64,000 nt of DNA from Fibrobacter sp. UBA7003 (lineage in GTDB: Bacteria > Fibrobacterota > Fibrobacteria > Fibrobacterales > Fibrobacteraceae). Of this stretch, positions 34,752 through 41,665 are shown one piece after another. How positions within the stretch are numbered: the first letter of the stretch is position 1; each line of letters starts with the position of its first letter. The DNA is taken from the NCBI GenBank assembly GCA_002449765.1, contig DJXN01000014.1, positions 186,001 to 250,000 of the forward strand, in the 5' to 3' direction. Under the pieces are notes generated by a model that had not been told where the DNA came from, ran no database searches, and was given only the letters and a program-made list of their open reading frames with translations. The translations under genes were made by a program, and so were the position numbers.

Positions 34752-34820
34752 ATAAAATTTACCATCCCCACGTGCATTTTTAACAACCATTCAAACAAAA
34801 ACCATTGACGTTTTGTCCAC
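34752..34820 (-). promoter_or_regulatory. Promoter and palindromic operator of GH43 copy B
   Basis: The -7 element TAAATTTTAT runs from 34761 to 34752. The operator at 34804-34820 reads ATTGACGTTTTGTCCAC: the near half-site is perfect, the far half degenerate. Spacing is 43 bp. A GGCACC-TTCG-GGTGC hairpin follows at 34822-34835. Confidence 0.7.
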
Positions 34821-34857
34821 GGGCACCTTCGGTGCGTTTAACGTTTATTTACAAAAA

Positions 34858-34882
34858 GGCCCCCGGCAGTCTGCCGGGAGCC
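34858..34882 (-). terminator. Terminator of GH43 gene at 34928
   Basis: On the minus strand GGCTCCCGGCA / TGCCGGGGGCC around a two-base core (GACT loop), then TTTTTG. Confidence 0.88.
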
Positions 34883-34927
34883 TTTCAAACACAAGAGAGA
34901 GTTTGTACTAACAAAGATTGAACAGTT

Positions 34928-37183
34928 TTATTTCGTCACGCGGGCCATAAACTTCTTGTTTCCGTTCACCTGCTTGAGCATGTAGGCGCCCTGCCTGTAG
35001 CCCGCAGCCTTGAGCACCTGGGCCACAGAGGCACCGCTGGCAAGTTCCACCTTGCCGAGCATCGTACCCGCAAGGTCAAACACCTGGTAAGTAGCAGCAC
35101 TGCTCACATGGAACTTAATCCCATTCGAAATCGCGGTGGTGCCAATCGGTTCCGGGTCCGTCGCATCCTTGCCTTCCACGAAGGTGAAGTAGTCGATATC
35201 GAACCAGTCGCCCGTAACCGTCATACGCAGGATATGTTCACCCGCAGTGAGCGTCACGTTCCTCTGTACCTTGGCATAGTCATCGAAGCTGCCCTCGACA
35301 TCAGTCTTGGCGGCAAGGATAGTATCCGTAATGTCCTTGCCATCGACCGACATCACGAAGCCCGCATTCTGGTTGTCCGTCGCCACGGCGGCAAAGAACG
35401 TGTAGTCGCCATCCTTCGCGACATCGATGGTGTATTCAAGCCATTCGCCGGACTGGTTGTAGCCTACGATAATTCCAGAGGCGTTCGCATAGAGGTCGAC
35501 AGACGGAGCATCGTCCTTGCGGTAGGCGACCTTCGCGGAATCCGCAGCACTCTTGGCCTTTTCATAGCCATGGTTCTCGGAATCGTTGTCGCTGTACGAA
35601 TCGTTGCCCGCGCCGTAGCCCGGCACGTCAAAGTCTTCGGCCTGAATCTTGCCCGGGATTGCCCACACCTTGCCGCCGAACGGCTGCTGCGGTTCGGGCT
35701 CGCGCTTGGTGCCCTGGAATTCCCATTCAAGAACGCCCATGGTAGAATCCTTGCCATTATTCTTGAACACGAAGAACAGCTGGTCCACAACGCCGGTAAG
35801 GCCCGTCATGGCACAGTCATTGTCCGTGAAAGTCATGTTGTTGCTGGTCTTCGCCAGTTCGCAGGTGCCGGCGAGCGTACCCGTCGCACTTCCCTTGCGA
35901 ATTTCAATCTTGTTGCCATCGCCCACGTTCGCGGCCTTGATGCGGAGATTCTCGGCACCGTTACCGAAATCCACGCCACTCACGCGGATCCAGGATTCGC
36001 TACGGCTCGTGAGCGGCAAGAGCACGTGCTTGACCGGCTGGCCCTTGGTCCAGTCCGTGCGGCTGCGGATATTCATCTGCTTGGAGCTCGTGGTCGCCTT
36101 GTAGGTCCTGTACGGGTCAAAGTTCTTGATTTGCTTCGGGCCTTCGCGGGTGAAGGTGAGCTTGTTCATCTTGTCGCCACTCCAGGTGAGTTCGTCGATG
36201 GACACGCTTCTGTGGTTTTCGTAGTTCGGATTTTCGGAACGCACGCCCGCCTGAGTCGTTGCAGCCGGATGGTTGTCGGAAGTCACCAGGCGACGGTCGT
36301 GGTATACCGCATACCACTTGTCCTTGAACGGAGCAAAACCGTGGTGGTTGTTGCCGCCTTCGCCGTGAGCGTCGGGCACGGAACCGATACCCGGAATGAC
36401 CTGGCCCACATAGTTGTAGGGACCCATGATCTTGTTGGACGTACCGTAATCAATAATCTGACTACGGTTGTTGAAACTCAAGTAATAGGTGCTTCCCTTC
36501 TTGTGCAGGTACGGCGCCTCGAAGGAATTCGGCAACTGGACACGCGTAAGGGAATTCTTGTCCATGGTAATCTTGCCGTTGCTTTCGGTAAACTTGATGA
36601 TGTCAAAGTTGTTACCGTAAGGACGCTGACTGCTTTCGCCACCGCCAAAAATCACGTAGCCCGTACCGTCATCATCGAAAAAAATGCCCGGGTCAAAGCA
36701 GTGCGCGATGCCATCGCAGCCGCCAATAACACTGCTGCCGCCACCGGCAATCCTGTTCACGCCATGAGACGCCTGAATCGGGTCTGTATAGGGGCCATCG
36801 ATTGCCGGGGCGGTAATCATGCCCACGCCGCTCGCTCCATCGGGGTAAACGATATAGACCTTGCCGTTCTTCACTGCGATGCCCGATGCCCAGGTGTTGT
36901 TCGGGTAATTGCCGAATTCGCGCCTGGAGCGGAAAATCATGCCGTGGTCGGTCCAGTTCTTCATGTCTTCGGAAGTGAAGGCGTAAAGGCCGACAATATC
37001 GTAGTTCCAGTTCGTCTGGTTATTATAGTCGTCCACATCGGTCAAGATGTAGAAGGTATCACCATCGGAGGCGCAAGAAGGGTCCGCCAGATAGTGGTAA
37101 GAGGAAATCGGATTATCGGCAAGGCCGAAGGTTGCAAGACCTGCCCCAAGACACAGCGCGCCCACGCTTTTCCACACACTCAT
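34928..37183 (-). CDS. GH43 arabinofuranosidase/xylosidase with two CBM6-type domains (divergent copy C)
   Basis: A 751-residue secreted enzyme; the ATG at 37183 follows AAAAGGAG and gives the signal MSVWKSVGALCLGAGLATFGLA. The propeller keeps the catalytic set (LADPSCASDGDTFYIL, CFDPGIFFDDDGTGYV, FEAPYLHKKGSTYYLSF). A CBM6-like domain (SWIRVSGVDFGNGAENLRI), a second CBM6 with an insert of about 20 residues (DNDSENHGYEKAKSAADSAK) and the tail YQVFDLAGTMLGK...AYMLKQVNGNKKF follow. It is clearly related to copies A and B but more distant. The insert lies where the other CBM6 domains carry the short SDYR/SDLR turn, near the presumed ligand face. Confidence 0.9.
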   Translation of the reverse strand: MSVWKSVGALCLGAGLATFGLADNPISSYHYLADPSCASDGDTFYILTDVDDYNNQTNWNYDIVGLYAFTSEDMKNWTDHGMIFRSRREFGNYPNNTWASGIAVKNGKVYIVYPDGASGVGMITAPAIDGPYTDPIQASHGVNRIAGGGSSVIGGCDGIAHCFDPGIFFDDDGTGYVIFGGGESSQRPYGNNFDIIKFTESNGKITMDKNSLTRVQLPNSFEAPYLHKKGSTYYLSFNNRSQIIDYGTSNKIMGPYNYVGQVIPGIGSVPDAHGEGGNNHHGFAPFKDKWYAVYHDRRLVTSDNHPAATTQAGVRSENPNYENHRSVSIDELTWSGDKMNKLTFTREGPKQIKNFDPYRTYKATTSSKQMNIRSRTDWTKGQPVKHVLLPLTSRSESWIRVSGVDFGNGAENLRIKAANVGDGNKIEIRKGSATGTLAGTCELAKTSNNMTFTDNDCAMTGLTGVVDQLFFVFKNNGKDSTMGVLEWEFQGTKREPEPQQPFGGKVWAIPGKIQAEDFDVPGYGAGNDSYSDNDSENHGYEKAKSAADSAKVAYRKDDAPSVDLYANASGIIVGYNQSGEWLEYTIDVAKDGDYTFFAAVATDNQNAGFVMSVDGKDITDTILAAKTDVEGSFDDYAKVQRNVTLTAGEHILRMTVTGDWFDIDYFTFVEGKDATDPEPIGTTAISNGIKFHVSSAATYQVFDLAGTMLGKVELASGASVAQVLKAAGYRQGAYMLKQVNGNKKFMARVTK

Positions 37184-37244
37184 ATCAACTCCTTTTGGGG
37201 GAAAGCCCGCACCATAATCCAAACAGTGCAGCCATCCCATACAC

Positions 37245-37313
37245 TTATAAAATACCTTTGCAAATAGAAATTGGAGCCCCGCCGAACGCAGAACTCATTG
37301 ACAAATTGTCAAA
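37245..37313 (-). promoter_or_regulatory. Promoter and palindromic operator of GH43 copy C
   Basis: The -7 element TATTTTATAA runs from 37254 to 37245. The operator at 37297-37313 reads ATTGACAAATTGTCAAA, and its core TTGAC-AAATT-GTCAA is a perfect palindrome. Spacing is 43 bp. Confidence 0.78.
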
Positions 37314-37318
37314 AGAAA

Positions 37319-37344
37319 GCCCGACGCACATTCGCACGTCGGGC
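37319..37344 (-). terminator. Terminator of second TIGR02147/lipoprotein operon
   Basis: Stem GCCCGACG(TG) / (CA... )CGTCGGGC around a short core, followed on the minus strand by TTTCTTTT. It lies between the lipoprotein stop and the GH43 copy C operator. Confidence 0.82.
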
Positions 37345-37366
37345 ATCTCCTGATAAAAAAGCTCTA

Positions 37367-38617
37367 TCAATCTTCCGGTTTCACGGGTACAAACTTGCTG
37401 TAGCCGTAAACCTCGATATCATCGATCCAGAACTCGCCGCCGGTGCCACCGAAGATGGAGATATCGGTAATGTTATGCTTCACCGCATCCCAGCCAAGGT
37501 TACCACCGATATTGTTGCTGTCGGCTTCAAGGAAGCCTGCGGGAGTCACCACGTAGCGATTCCAAACAGTGTCCACATCCAGGTGCACCCAAGCCTTGCC
37601 ACTTTCCAGTTCGGACGTGCTGTCGACATTCAGGTCAAGCGAGAAGGAGATATAAGGCGACTTGTCGGAATCAGTCGGAACACTGGCCCGCGCCCAGAAC
37701 ACGATGGAATCGAGATTGCTCATGTCGACCATGCCACCAAGGGCACGGCCCATCAGCACCCAGTTGTATGCGGAATCATTTACACATGTGAAATGCGCGG
37801 CCTTGCCATCCCGGCCAAGGCCGGCATCCACAATTTCAATGCTTCCATCGGCATCTTCCGAATGCTGGACCTTCCATGCATCGATTTGCCCTTCGAAATC
37901 CTCAAAGACAAATGACGGGAGAGAATCGTGCGGCCGCACGTCAATGACAATGACGTTTTCCCGACCTGCAGAAACGGCCGCTACCGTAGACCCGAGCTTG
38001 CGAACGACCTTGACCTTGCCCTTCTTGCCCTTCTCGTCGACCACCGAGCTGTCCGACTGGACATAGGCGACCATCTCGAAGAAGCCCGCCGGGAGCGATT
38101 CGAACTCGAAATTGCCCATGCCATCGGCGGTGACGCTATAATCGAGGCCCTGAACCGCCACGGTCACTTCGGATGCGTCCGCGTCGTCTTCGACAATCAC
38201 CTGTCCGGAAACGGCACCGGGCTTACCCAGGTGCAAGGACACACGGCCACCGTCAGTCTGCCACGACCTGTAGTTGAACTTGGACGCGCCCTTCAGGGAA
38301 TCATTCCTGGCTTCGACGATATAGCTGCCATAGCCAAGGTTGTTCAGGATGAGGGTTCCAGTCGAATCCGTCTCGAAGTTCATGTTTTCTTCCACAAAGG
38401 AACCTTCAACGGAATCGGCCCCGGACAGGTAGCTGTCGGGACGAACAATAACGCTTACGCGCGCCGCGGGAGTCCCATCGGCAAGCTGTACAGAAAGCGC
38501 TATAGAATTTTCTGTTTCAAGCGAAGAACCGGCGAGATCGTCTCCCGATCCGCCAGTACATGCGGCAAGGATTCCACCCAGTGCCGCTATCCCAAATTTC
38601 CACACCCTGCACATCAT
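37367..38617 (-). CDS. Surface lipoprotein with carbohydrate-binding-like domain, paired with TIGR02147
   Basis: A 416-residue lipoprotein (MMCRVWKFGIAALGGILAAC, lipobox LAAC, then a Gly/Ser/Asp stretch). Two beta domains of carboxypeptidase-regulatory type follow (LADGTPAARVSVIVRPDSYL at about 45-120 and GAVSGQVIVEDDADASEVTV at about 135-190), then a C-terminal jelly-roll (about 250-410, FVFEDFEGQIDAWKVQHSED...GGEFWIDDIEVYG) that resembles CBM11/CIA30 domains. The stop of the TIGR02147 gene overlaps its ATG by four bases. It is the full-length counterpart of the truncated protein at 1-942. It may bind or sense glycan at the cell surface; that is inference. Confidence 0.85.
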   Translation of the reverse strand: MMCRVWKFGIAALGGILAACTGGSGDDLAGSSLETENSIALSVQLADGTPAARVSVIVRPDSYLSGADSVEGSFVEENMNFETDSTGTLILNNLGYGSYIVEARNDSLKGASKFNYRSWQTDGGRVSLHLGKPGAVSGQVIVEDDADASEVTVAVQGLDYSVTADGMGNFEFESLPAGFFEMVAYVQSDSSVVDEKGKKGKVKVVRKLGSTVAAVSAGRENVIVIDVRPHDSLPSFVFEDFEGQIDAWKVQHSEDADGSIEIVDAGLGRDGKAAHFTCVNDSAYNWVLMGRALGGMVDMSNLDSIVFWARASVPTDSDKSPYISFSLDLNVDSTSELESGKAWVHLDVDTVWNRYVVTPAGFLEADSNNIGGNLGWDAVKHNITDISIFGGTGGEFWIDDIEVYGYSKFVPVKPED

Positions 38618-39480
38618 TTTTTATCTCCTGCGCCTTCCCCCATTATAGCATTTTCAGGAAAGCCCCCTTTTCGGGCAACCGGGTAAAATGCCATTGAAAG
38701 TTGCATAACGCGGTCGGAATTCTTGGATTCGTCAACCCGTTTCTGCACTAACCTGCGGAATTCCCTCAACATATCGCCCAAATCCTCGAAGCAGGACTGG
38801 TCCACGGAGAGAGTGAGTGTGGATACGTTGCGTTCGGAAACGGGAACGTTATCCAGGGAATCGCTGGCAAGCGCGAGCACCTGCCGCTGGAAGTTGCGGA
38901 CCGCCTTGGCCTTTTCGGGACCGCCCACCGTGAGGTGCGCATCCGTAAGCGCCAATCTGCCGCTCGCGAGTTTCTTTACGAGTCCAACTTCCTTCAAAAT
39001 CTCGATAGCCTCGTTGACCTGGTCCTCCGTAATCGGGGGGCAGATGTCCTTCGCTATCTGCTTCACGTTCACCACGCCGCCGTTCAAATCCAGGTAGGCG
39101 CGCACGGCGGGAATCCACCAGTTCTCAAGCAGCTTGAGTTCTGCCGCCTGGAGACTATGGCGTTCCACGTCGCGAAGGGAAAGCGCCTTCGCCATCAATT
39201 CTTCTTTCTTAGCCTTGTCCTTGCTTACCGCAGCCGAGAACAGCAGGTCGAAGTATTCGGCCTCGCGACCGCTCAGCGCCAGAATTTCCTTGGCAGCCTG
39301 CAACGCATGGGCGGGAAGGTGCTGTTTCTTCTGCAGCACACGGTAGAGGTAGCTGGAATCGAGTCCCAGCTTGTCGCCCATCATGCGGTAGCTGTAGAAG
39401 GGCATCTCCGCCTTGCGGCGTTCGTAGTAGTCCTTCAAGAAGTCGCGGTAGTCCGCTATGTCCGAAAAAGTAACCATCAA
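38614..39480 (-). CDS. TIGR02147 family protein, probable transcriptional regulator (second copy)
   Basis: A 288-residue member of the Fibrobacter TIGR02147 family, about half identical by eye to the protein at 939-1802. The HTH-like region is FYSYRMMGDKLGLDSSYLYRVLQKKQHL, and the conserved end is VQKRVDESKNSDRVMQLSMAFYPVA. The start is one of two adjacent ATGs (39480 or 39477). The -7 element lies directly before the start codon, so the leader is extremely short (possibly leaderless). The operator copy at 39533-39549 suggests self-control or shared control with the hemicellulases. Confidence 0.82.
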   Translation of the reverse strand: MMVTFSDIADYRDFLKDYYERRKAEMPFYSYRMMGDKLGLDSSYLYRVLQKKQHLPAHALQAAKEILALSGREAEYFDLLFSAAVSKDKAKKEELMAKALSLRDVERHSLQAAELKLLENWWIPAVRAYLDLNGGVVNVKQIAKDICPPITEDQVNEAIEILKEVGLVKKLASGRLALTDAHLTVGGPEKAKAVRNFQRQVLALASDSLDNVPVSERNVSTLTLSVDQSCFEDLGDMLREFRRLVQKRVDESKNSDRVMQLSMAFYPVARKGGFPENAIMGEGAGDKK

Positions 39481-39549
39481 CTATAAAATACCTATTGCAA
39501 GGTAGAAAAATTTACATTCCTATCCATCTTTCATTGACTTTTTGTCCAC
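39481..39549 (-). promoter_or_regulatory. Promoter and palindromic operator of second TIGR02147 operon
   Basis: The -7 element TATTTTATAG runs from 39490 to 39481. The operator at 39533-39549 reads ATTGACTTTTTGTCCAC. Spacing is 43 bp, as for the enzyme genes. Confidence 0.72.
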
Positions 39550-39722
39550 AACCGATATGACATTCATCACAAAAAGCGCCCAAAAACCCGCTTTTCGAGG
39601 CATTTCGCCCCATTTTTTCGTTTTTTCGCCATAGACACGCCGGCTTTCCCTCTTTTTTCTAATATGTAAAAATAAACCATTCTTTTGCAACCTGCGACAT
39701 TCCGCATACATCAAAATAAGGT

Positions 39723-40280
39723 ATGAACGACAAAGTGATTCTCCAACACCTGAAGGAAGGCAGCCGTGAAGCCCTGGCCATGCTATGGCAGGACCAGAGC
39801 GGCAACGTACTGAATCTCGCCTTCAGGATGCTGAAGGACCGCGACCAGGCCGAAGACATCCTCATGGACGTGTTCGTACAGGTACCGAAGGCCGTGCAAG
39901 GGTTCCGCGGGCAGGCTGCGCTCAACACATGGCTCTACAGGCTCACCGTAAACGCATGCCTCATGAAGCTGCGCGCACAGAAGCGCCACCGCGATCTCGA
40001 AGAAGAGAAGCTCGGCACCATCATCGAGGAGGCCATCGGCAAGCCGGACCCGCAAGACGAAAGCTATGACGCCGAGCTCCTGGAAAAGGGGCTCTCGCAG
40101 CTGCCGGCAGAAACGCGCAGCATGCTCTGGCTCAAGGACGCCGAGGATCTCGACGTGAAGGACCTCGCCGAGATCTACGAAATGCCTGAAGGCACCATCA
40201 AGGCGAGGCTGAGTCGCGCAAGGCACTTCGTAAGGGACTTTGTAAAGGAACGTATAAAGGAGCGTAAGAATCATGGCTGA
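39723..40280 (+). CDS. ECF-type RNA polymerase sigma factor
   Basis: A 185-residue sigma factor with only regions 2 and 4. Region 2 is at about 20-90 (NLAFRMLKDRDQAEDILMDV, FRGQAALNTWLYRLTVNA) and region 4 at about 120-175 (LPAETRSMLWLKDAEDLDVK, EIYEMPEGTIKARLSRAR). No extra C-terminal domain is seen. The next gene starts inside its last codons (8-base overlap) and encodes a one-span membrane protein, the usual place for an anti-sigma factor. The signal is presumably at the cell envelope. The promoters it recognises cannot be told from here. Confidence 0.92.
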   Translation: MNDKVILQHLKEGSREALAMLWQDQSGNVLNLAFRMLKDRDQAEDILMDVFVQVPKAVQGFRGQAALNTWLYRLTVNACLMKLRAQKRHRDLEEEKLGTIIEEAIGKPDPQDESYDAELLEKGLSQLPAETRSMLWLKDAEDLDVKDLAEIYEMPEGTIKARLSRARHFVRDFVKERIKERKNHG

Positions 40281-40626
40281 CAAACTTGACTTCTCCATGT
40301 TCGAAAGGCTTGCCCCCAGGGAAGATTCCTGGGCCAAAGTCTGCGAGCGACTGGACGCGGAAGCGGACGCCGTTTCTGCATCCAAGTTCATTTCCATCAA
40401 GAGCTGGTACAGCGCCATCCCGATAGCCGCAAGCCTTGTGCTTATAGGCCTCACAGCGCTTCTTCCCGCCATCAGCAACCAGGCCGAATCTACCGATATC
40501 GTCGCCATCGATCGTTCGGCCCCGTCCGAAGTCCTGAGCTGGTATTCCAGCTTGGGCAACTCGACTAGCGACGAGTTCGAAACTTTCGAGGAAACGGTCG
40601 GCTTCAGCTATTTAACCAAGGAGTAA
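40273..40626 (+). CDS. Putative membrane anti-sigma factor
   Basis: A 117-residue protein with a cytoplasmic stretch (about 1-38, DFSMFERLAPREDSWAKVCE), one membrane helix (about 45-66, YSAIPIAASLVLIGLTALLP) and a short periplasmic end. It matches no zinc-type anti-sigma motif (no HxxxCxxC), but the position, size and topology resemble CnrY/RsrA-like partners of ECF factors. It overlaps the sigma gene by eight bases and precedes the His-rich sensor by four. Its role rests on context only. Confidence 0.7.
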   Translation: MADKLDFSMFERLAPREDSWAKVCERLDAEADAVSASKFISIKSWYSAIPIAASLVLIGLTALLPAISNQAESTDIVAIDRSAPSEVLSWYSSLGNSTSDEFETFEETVGFSYLTKE

Positions 40627-40630
40627 TACC

Positions 40631-41248
40631 ATGAAAGGATCCAAACTTTTCATCGCAAGCCTTGTCGTGCTTGCTCTTTCCCTCGGGTTCTTCCTGGGGA
40701 ACTTCTGCGGCAGGTGCAACACTTGCTGCAACAAGGCCGAAACATTCCAGTGCGAACGCCACGGAAAGATGCCGCCTCCCGGACCGCACCACCACGGCGA
40801 CTTCCACAAGGGGCCGCACGAACATCATGGTGATTTTGGCAAGAGACCCGACGGGCCCAGGTTCAAAGGCCGCATGAATCCGGCAGTCATCGATTCCGTA
40901 CTGGAAGTGACCCCGGAACAGAAAGCCGCTCTCGACGCCAACCGTGCGAAGGGAGACTCTATCTTCAGGGAACTGAGGACTCAGAAGCACGACGCCGAAA
41001 AAGCACTTGGCGAAGCCCTCGAAAAGAATGACGCCGCTGCCATCGAAGCGGCAAAGGCAAAAGTCCTCGACGCGGACAGATCCCTGCTCGAGCACCGCAT
41101 CAACGGAGTCGCCGCGCTCGGCAAGGTTCTCTCCCAGGAACAGCTCGAAAAGTTCAACAAGTTCCGCAAGGAACAGATGAAAAAGTTCCGCGAAGAGCGC
41201 AAGGAACGGCGCCACGGCGACAACCCGCCTCCCCCGGCAAAACCGTAG
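40631..41248 (+). CDS. Periplasmic Spy/CnrX-like sensor with His-rich segment
   Basis: A 205-residue protein with one N-terminal membrane segment (about 4-24). A Cys-rich stretch (CGRCNTCCNKAETFQCERHG) and a His-rich stretch (HHHGDF, HEHHGDF) come next, then a helical hairpin (about 85-190) typical of the Spy/CpxP/heavy-metal-resistance family (VTPEQKAALDANRAKGDSIF, LSQEQLEKFNKFRKEQMKKF). The Cys and His clusters suggest metal binding. With the two genes before it, the arrangement recalls the CnrH-CnrY-CnrX nickel/cobalt system of Cupriavidus in a different gene order. The true signal is unknown. Confidence 0.78.
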   Translation: MKGSKLFIASLVVLALSLGFFLGNFCGRCNTCCNKAETFQCERHGKMPPPGPHHHGDFHKGPHEHHGDFGKRPDGPRFKGRMNPAVIDSVLEVTPEQKAALDANRAKGDSIFRELRTQKHDAEKALGEALEKNDAAAIEAAKAKVLDADRSLLEHRINGVAALGKVLSQEQLEKFNKFRKEQMKKFREERKERRHGDNPPPPAKP

Positions 41249-41343
41249 CGCACCACATAGCCGAATCCATTTCCGGCAAGCAACAAAAGCCTCGGCAGTA
41301 CCCGCCGGGGCCTTATTTTATAAGAAACACGAAGAGCGATCCG

Positions 41344-41640
41344 CTATTCGAGGGTCAGAATGTCGCTGAATCCGGTCACGTCGAAAATTTCGCGGATTTC
41401 CGGACCCGCATTCTTGATGACCATGGAGCCCTGCTTGTTCATGACCTTCTGGGCCGCAAGCAGAATGCGGAGGCCCGCCGAAGAAATGTAGGCGAGCTTT
41501 GCGAAATCGAACACGAGGCTCGTGATACCGTCCAGCTTTCCCTGGATCTCGGCATCGAGCTGGGACGACGTCAGCGTATCCAGGCGCCCTTCGAGAGCGA
41601 GAGTCAGGGTTGCGTCTTGCTGTGTTTTGACTATCTGCAT
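41344..41640 (-). CDS. STAS-domain anti-sigma factor antagonist
   Basis: A 98-residue single STAS domain (MQIVKTQQDATLTLALEGRL...LVFDFAKLAYISSAGLRILL). The conserved phosphorylatable Ser is in ISSAGLRIL. The ATG at 41640 follows TGAGG; a longer in-frame start would overlap the phosphatase gene. It lies 25 bases after the PP2C/HATPase gene. In Rsb-type partner switching, such a protein is dephosphorylated by the PP2C enzyme and then binds the HATPase anti-sigma kinase. Here the kinase-like domain is fused to the phosphatase, so this STAS protein is probably its direct partner. Confidence 0.9.
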   Translation of the reverse strand: MQIVKTQQDATLTLALEGRLDTLTSSQLDAEIQGKLDGITSLVFDFAKLAYISSAGLRILLAAQKVMNKQGSMVIKNAGPEIREIFDVTGFSDILTLE

Positions 41641-41665
41641 GATAACCTCACTAAGTTGTTGCCGT

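Noticed and set aside
39520..39714. 64-codon minus-strand frame before the sigma gene
   Set aside because: Low-complexity basic product, covers the operator of the TIGR02147 operon, and has no ribosome binding site.
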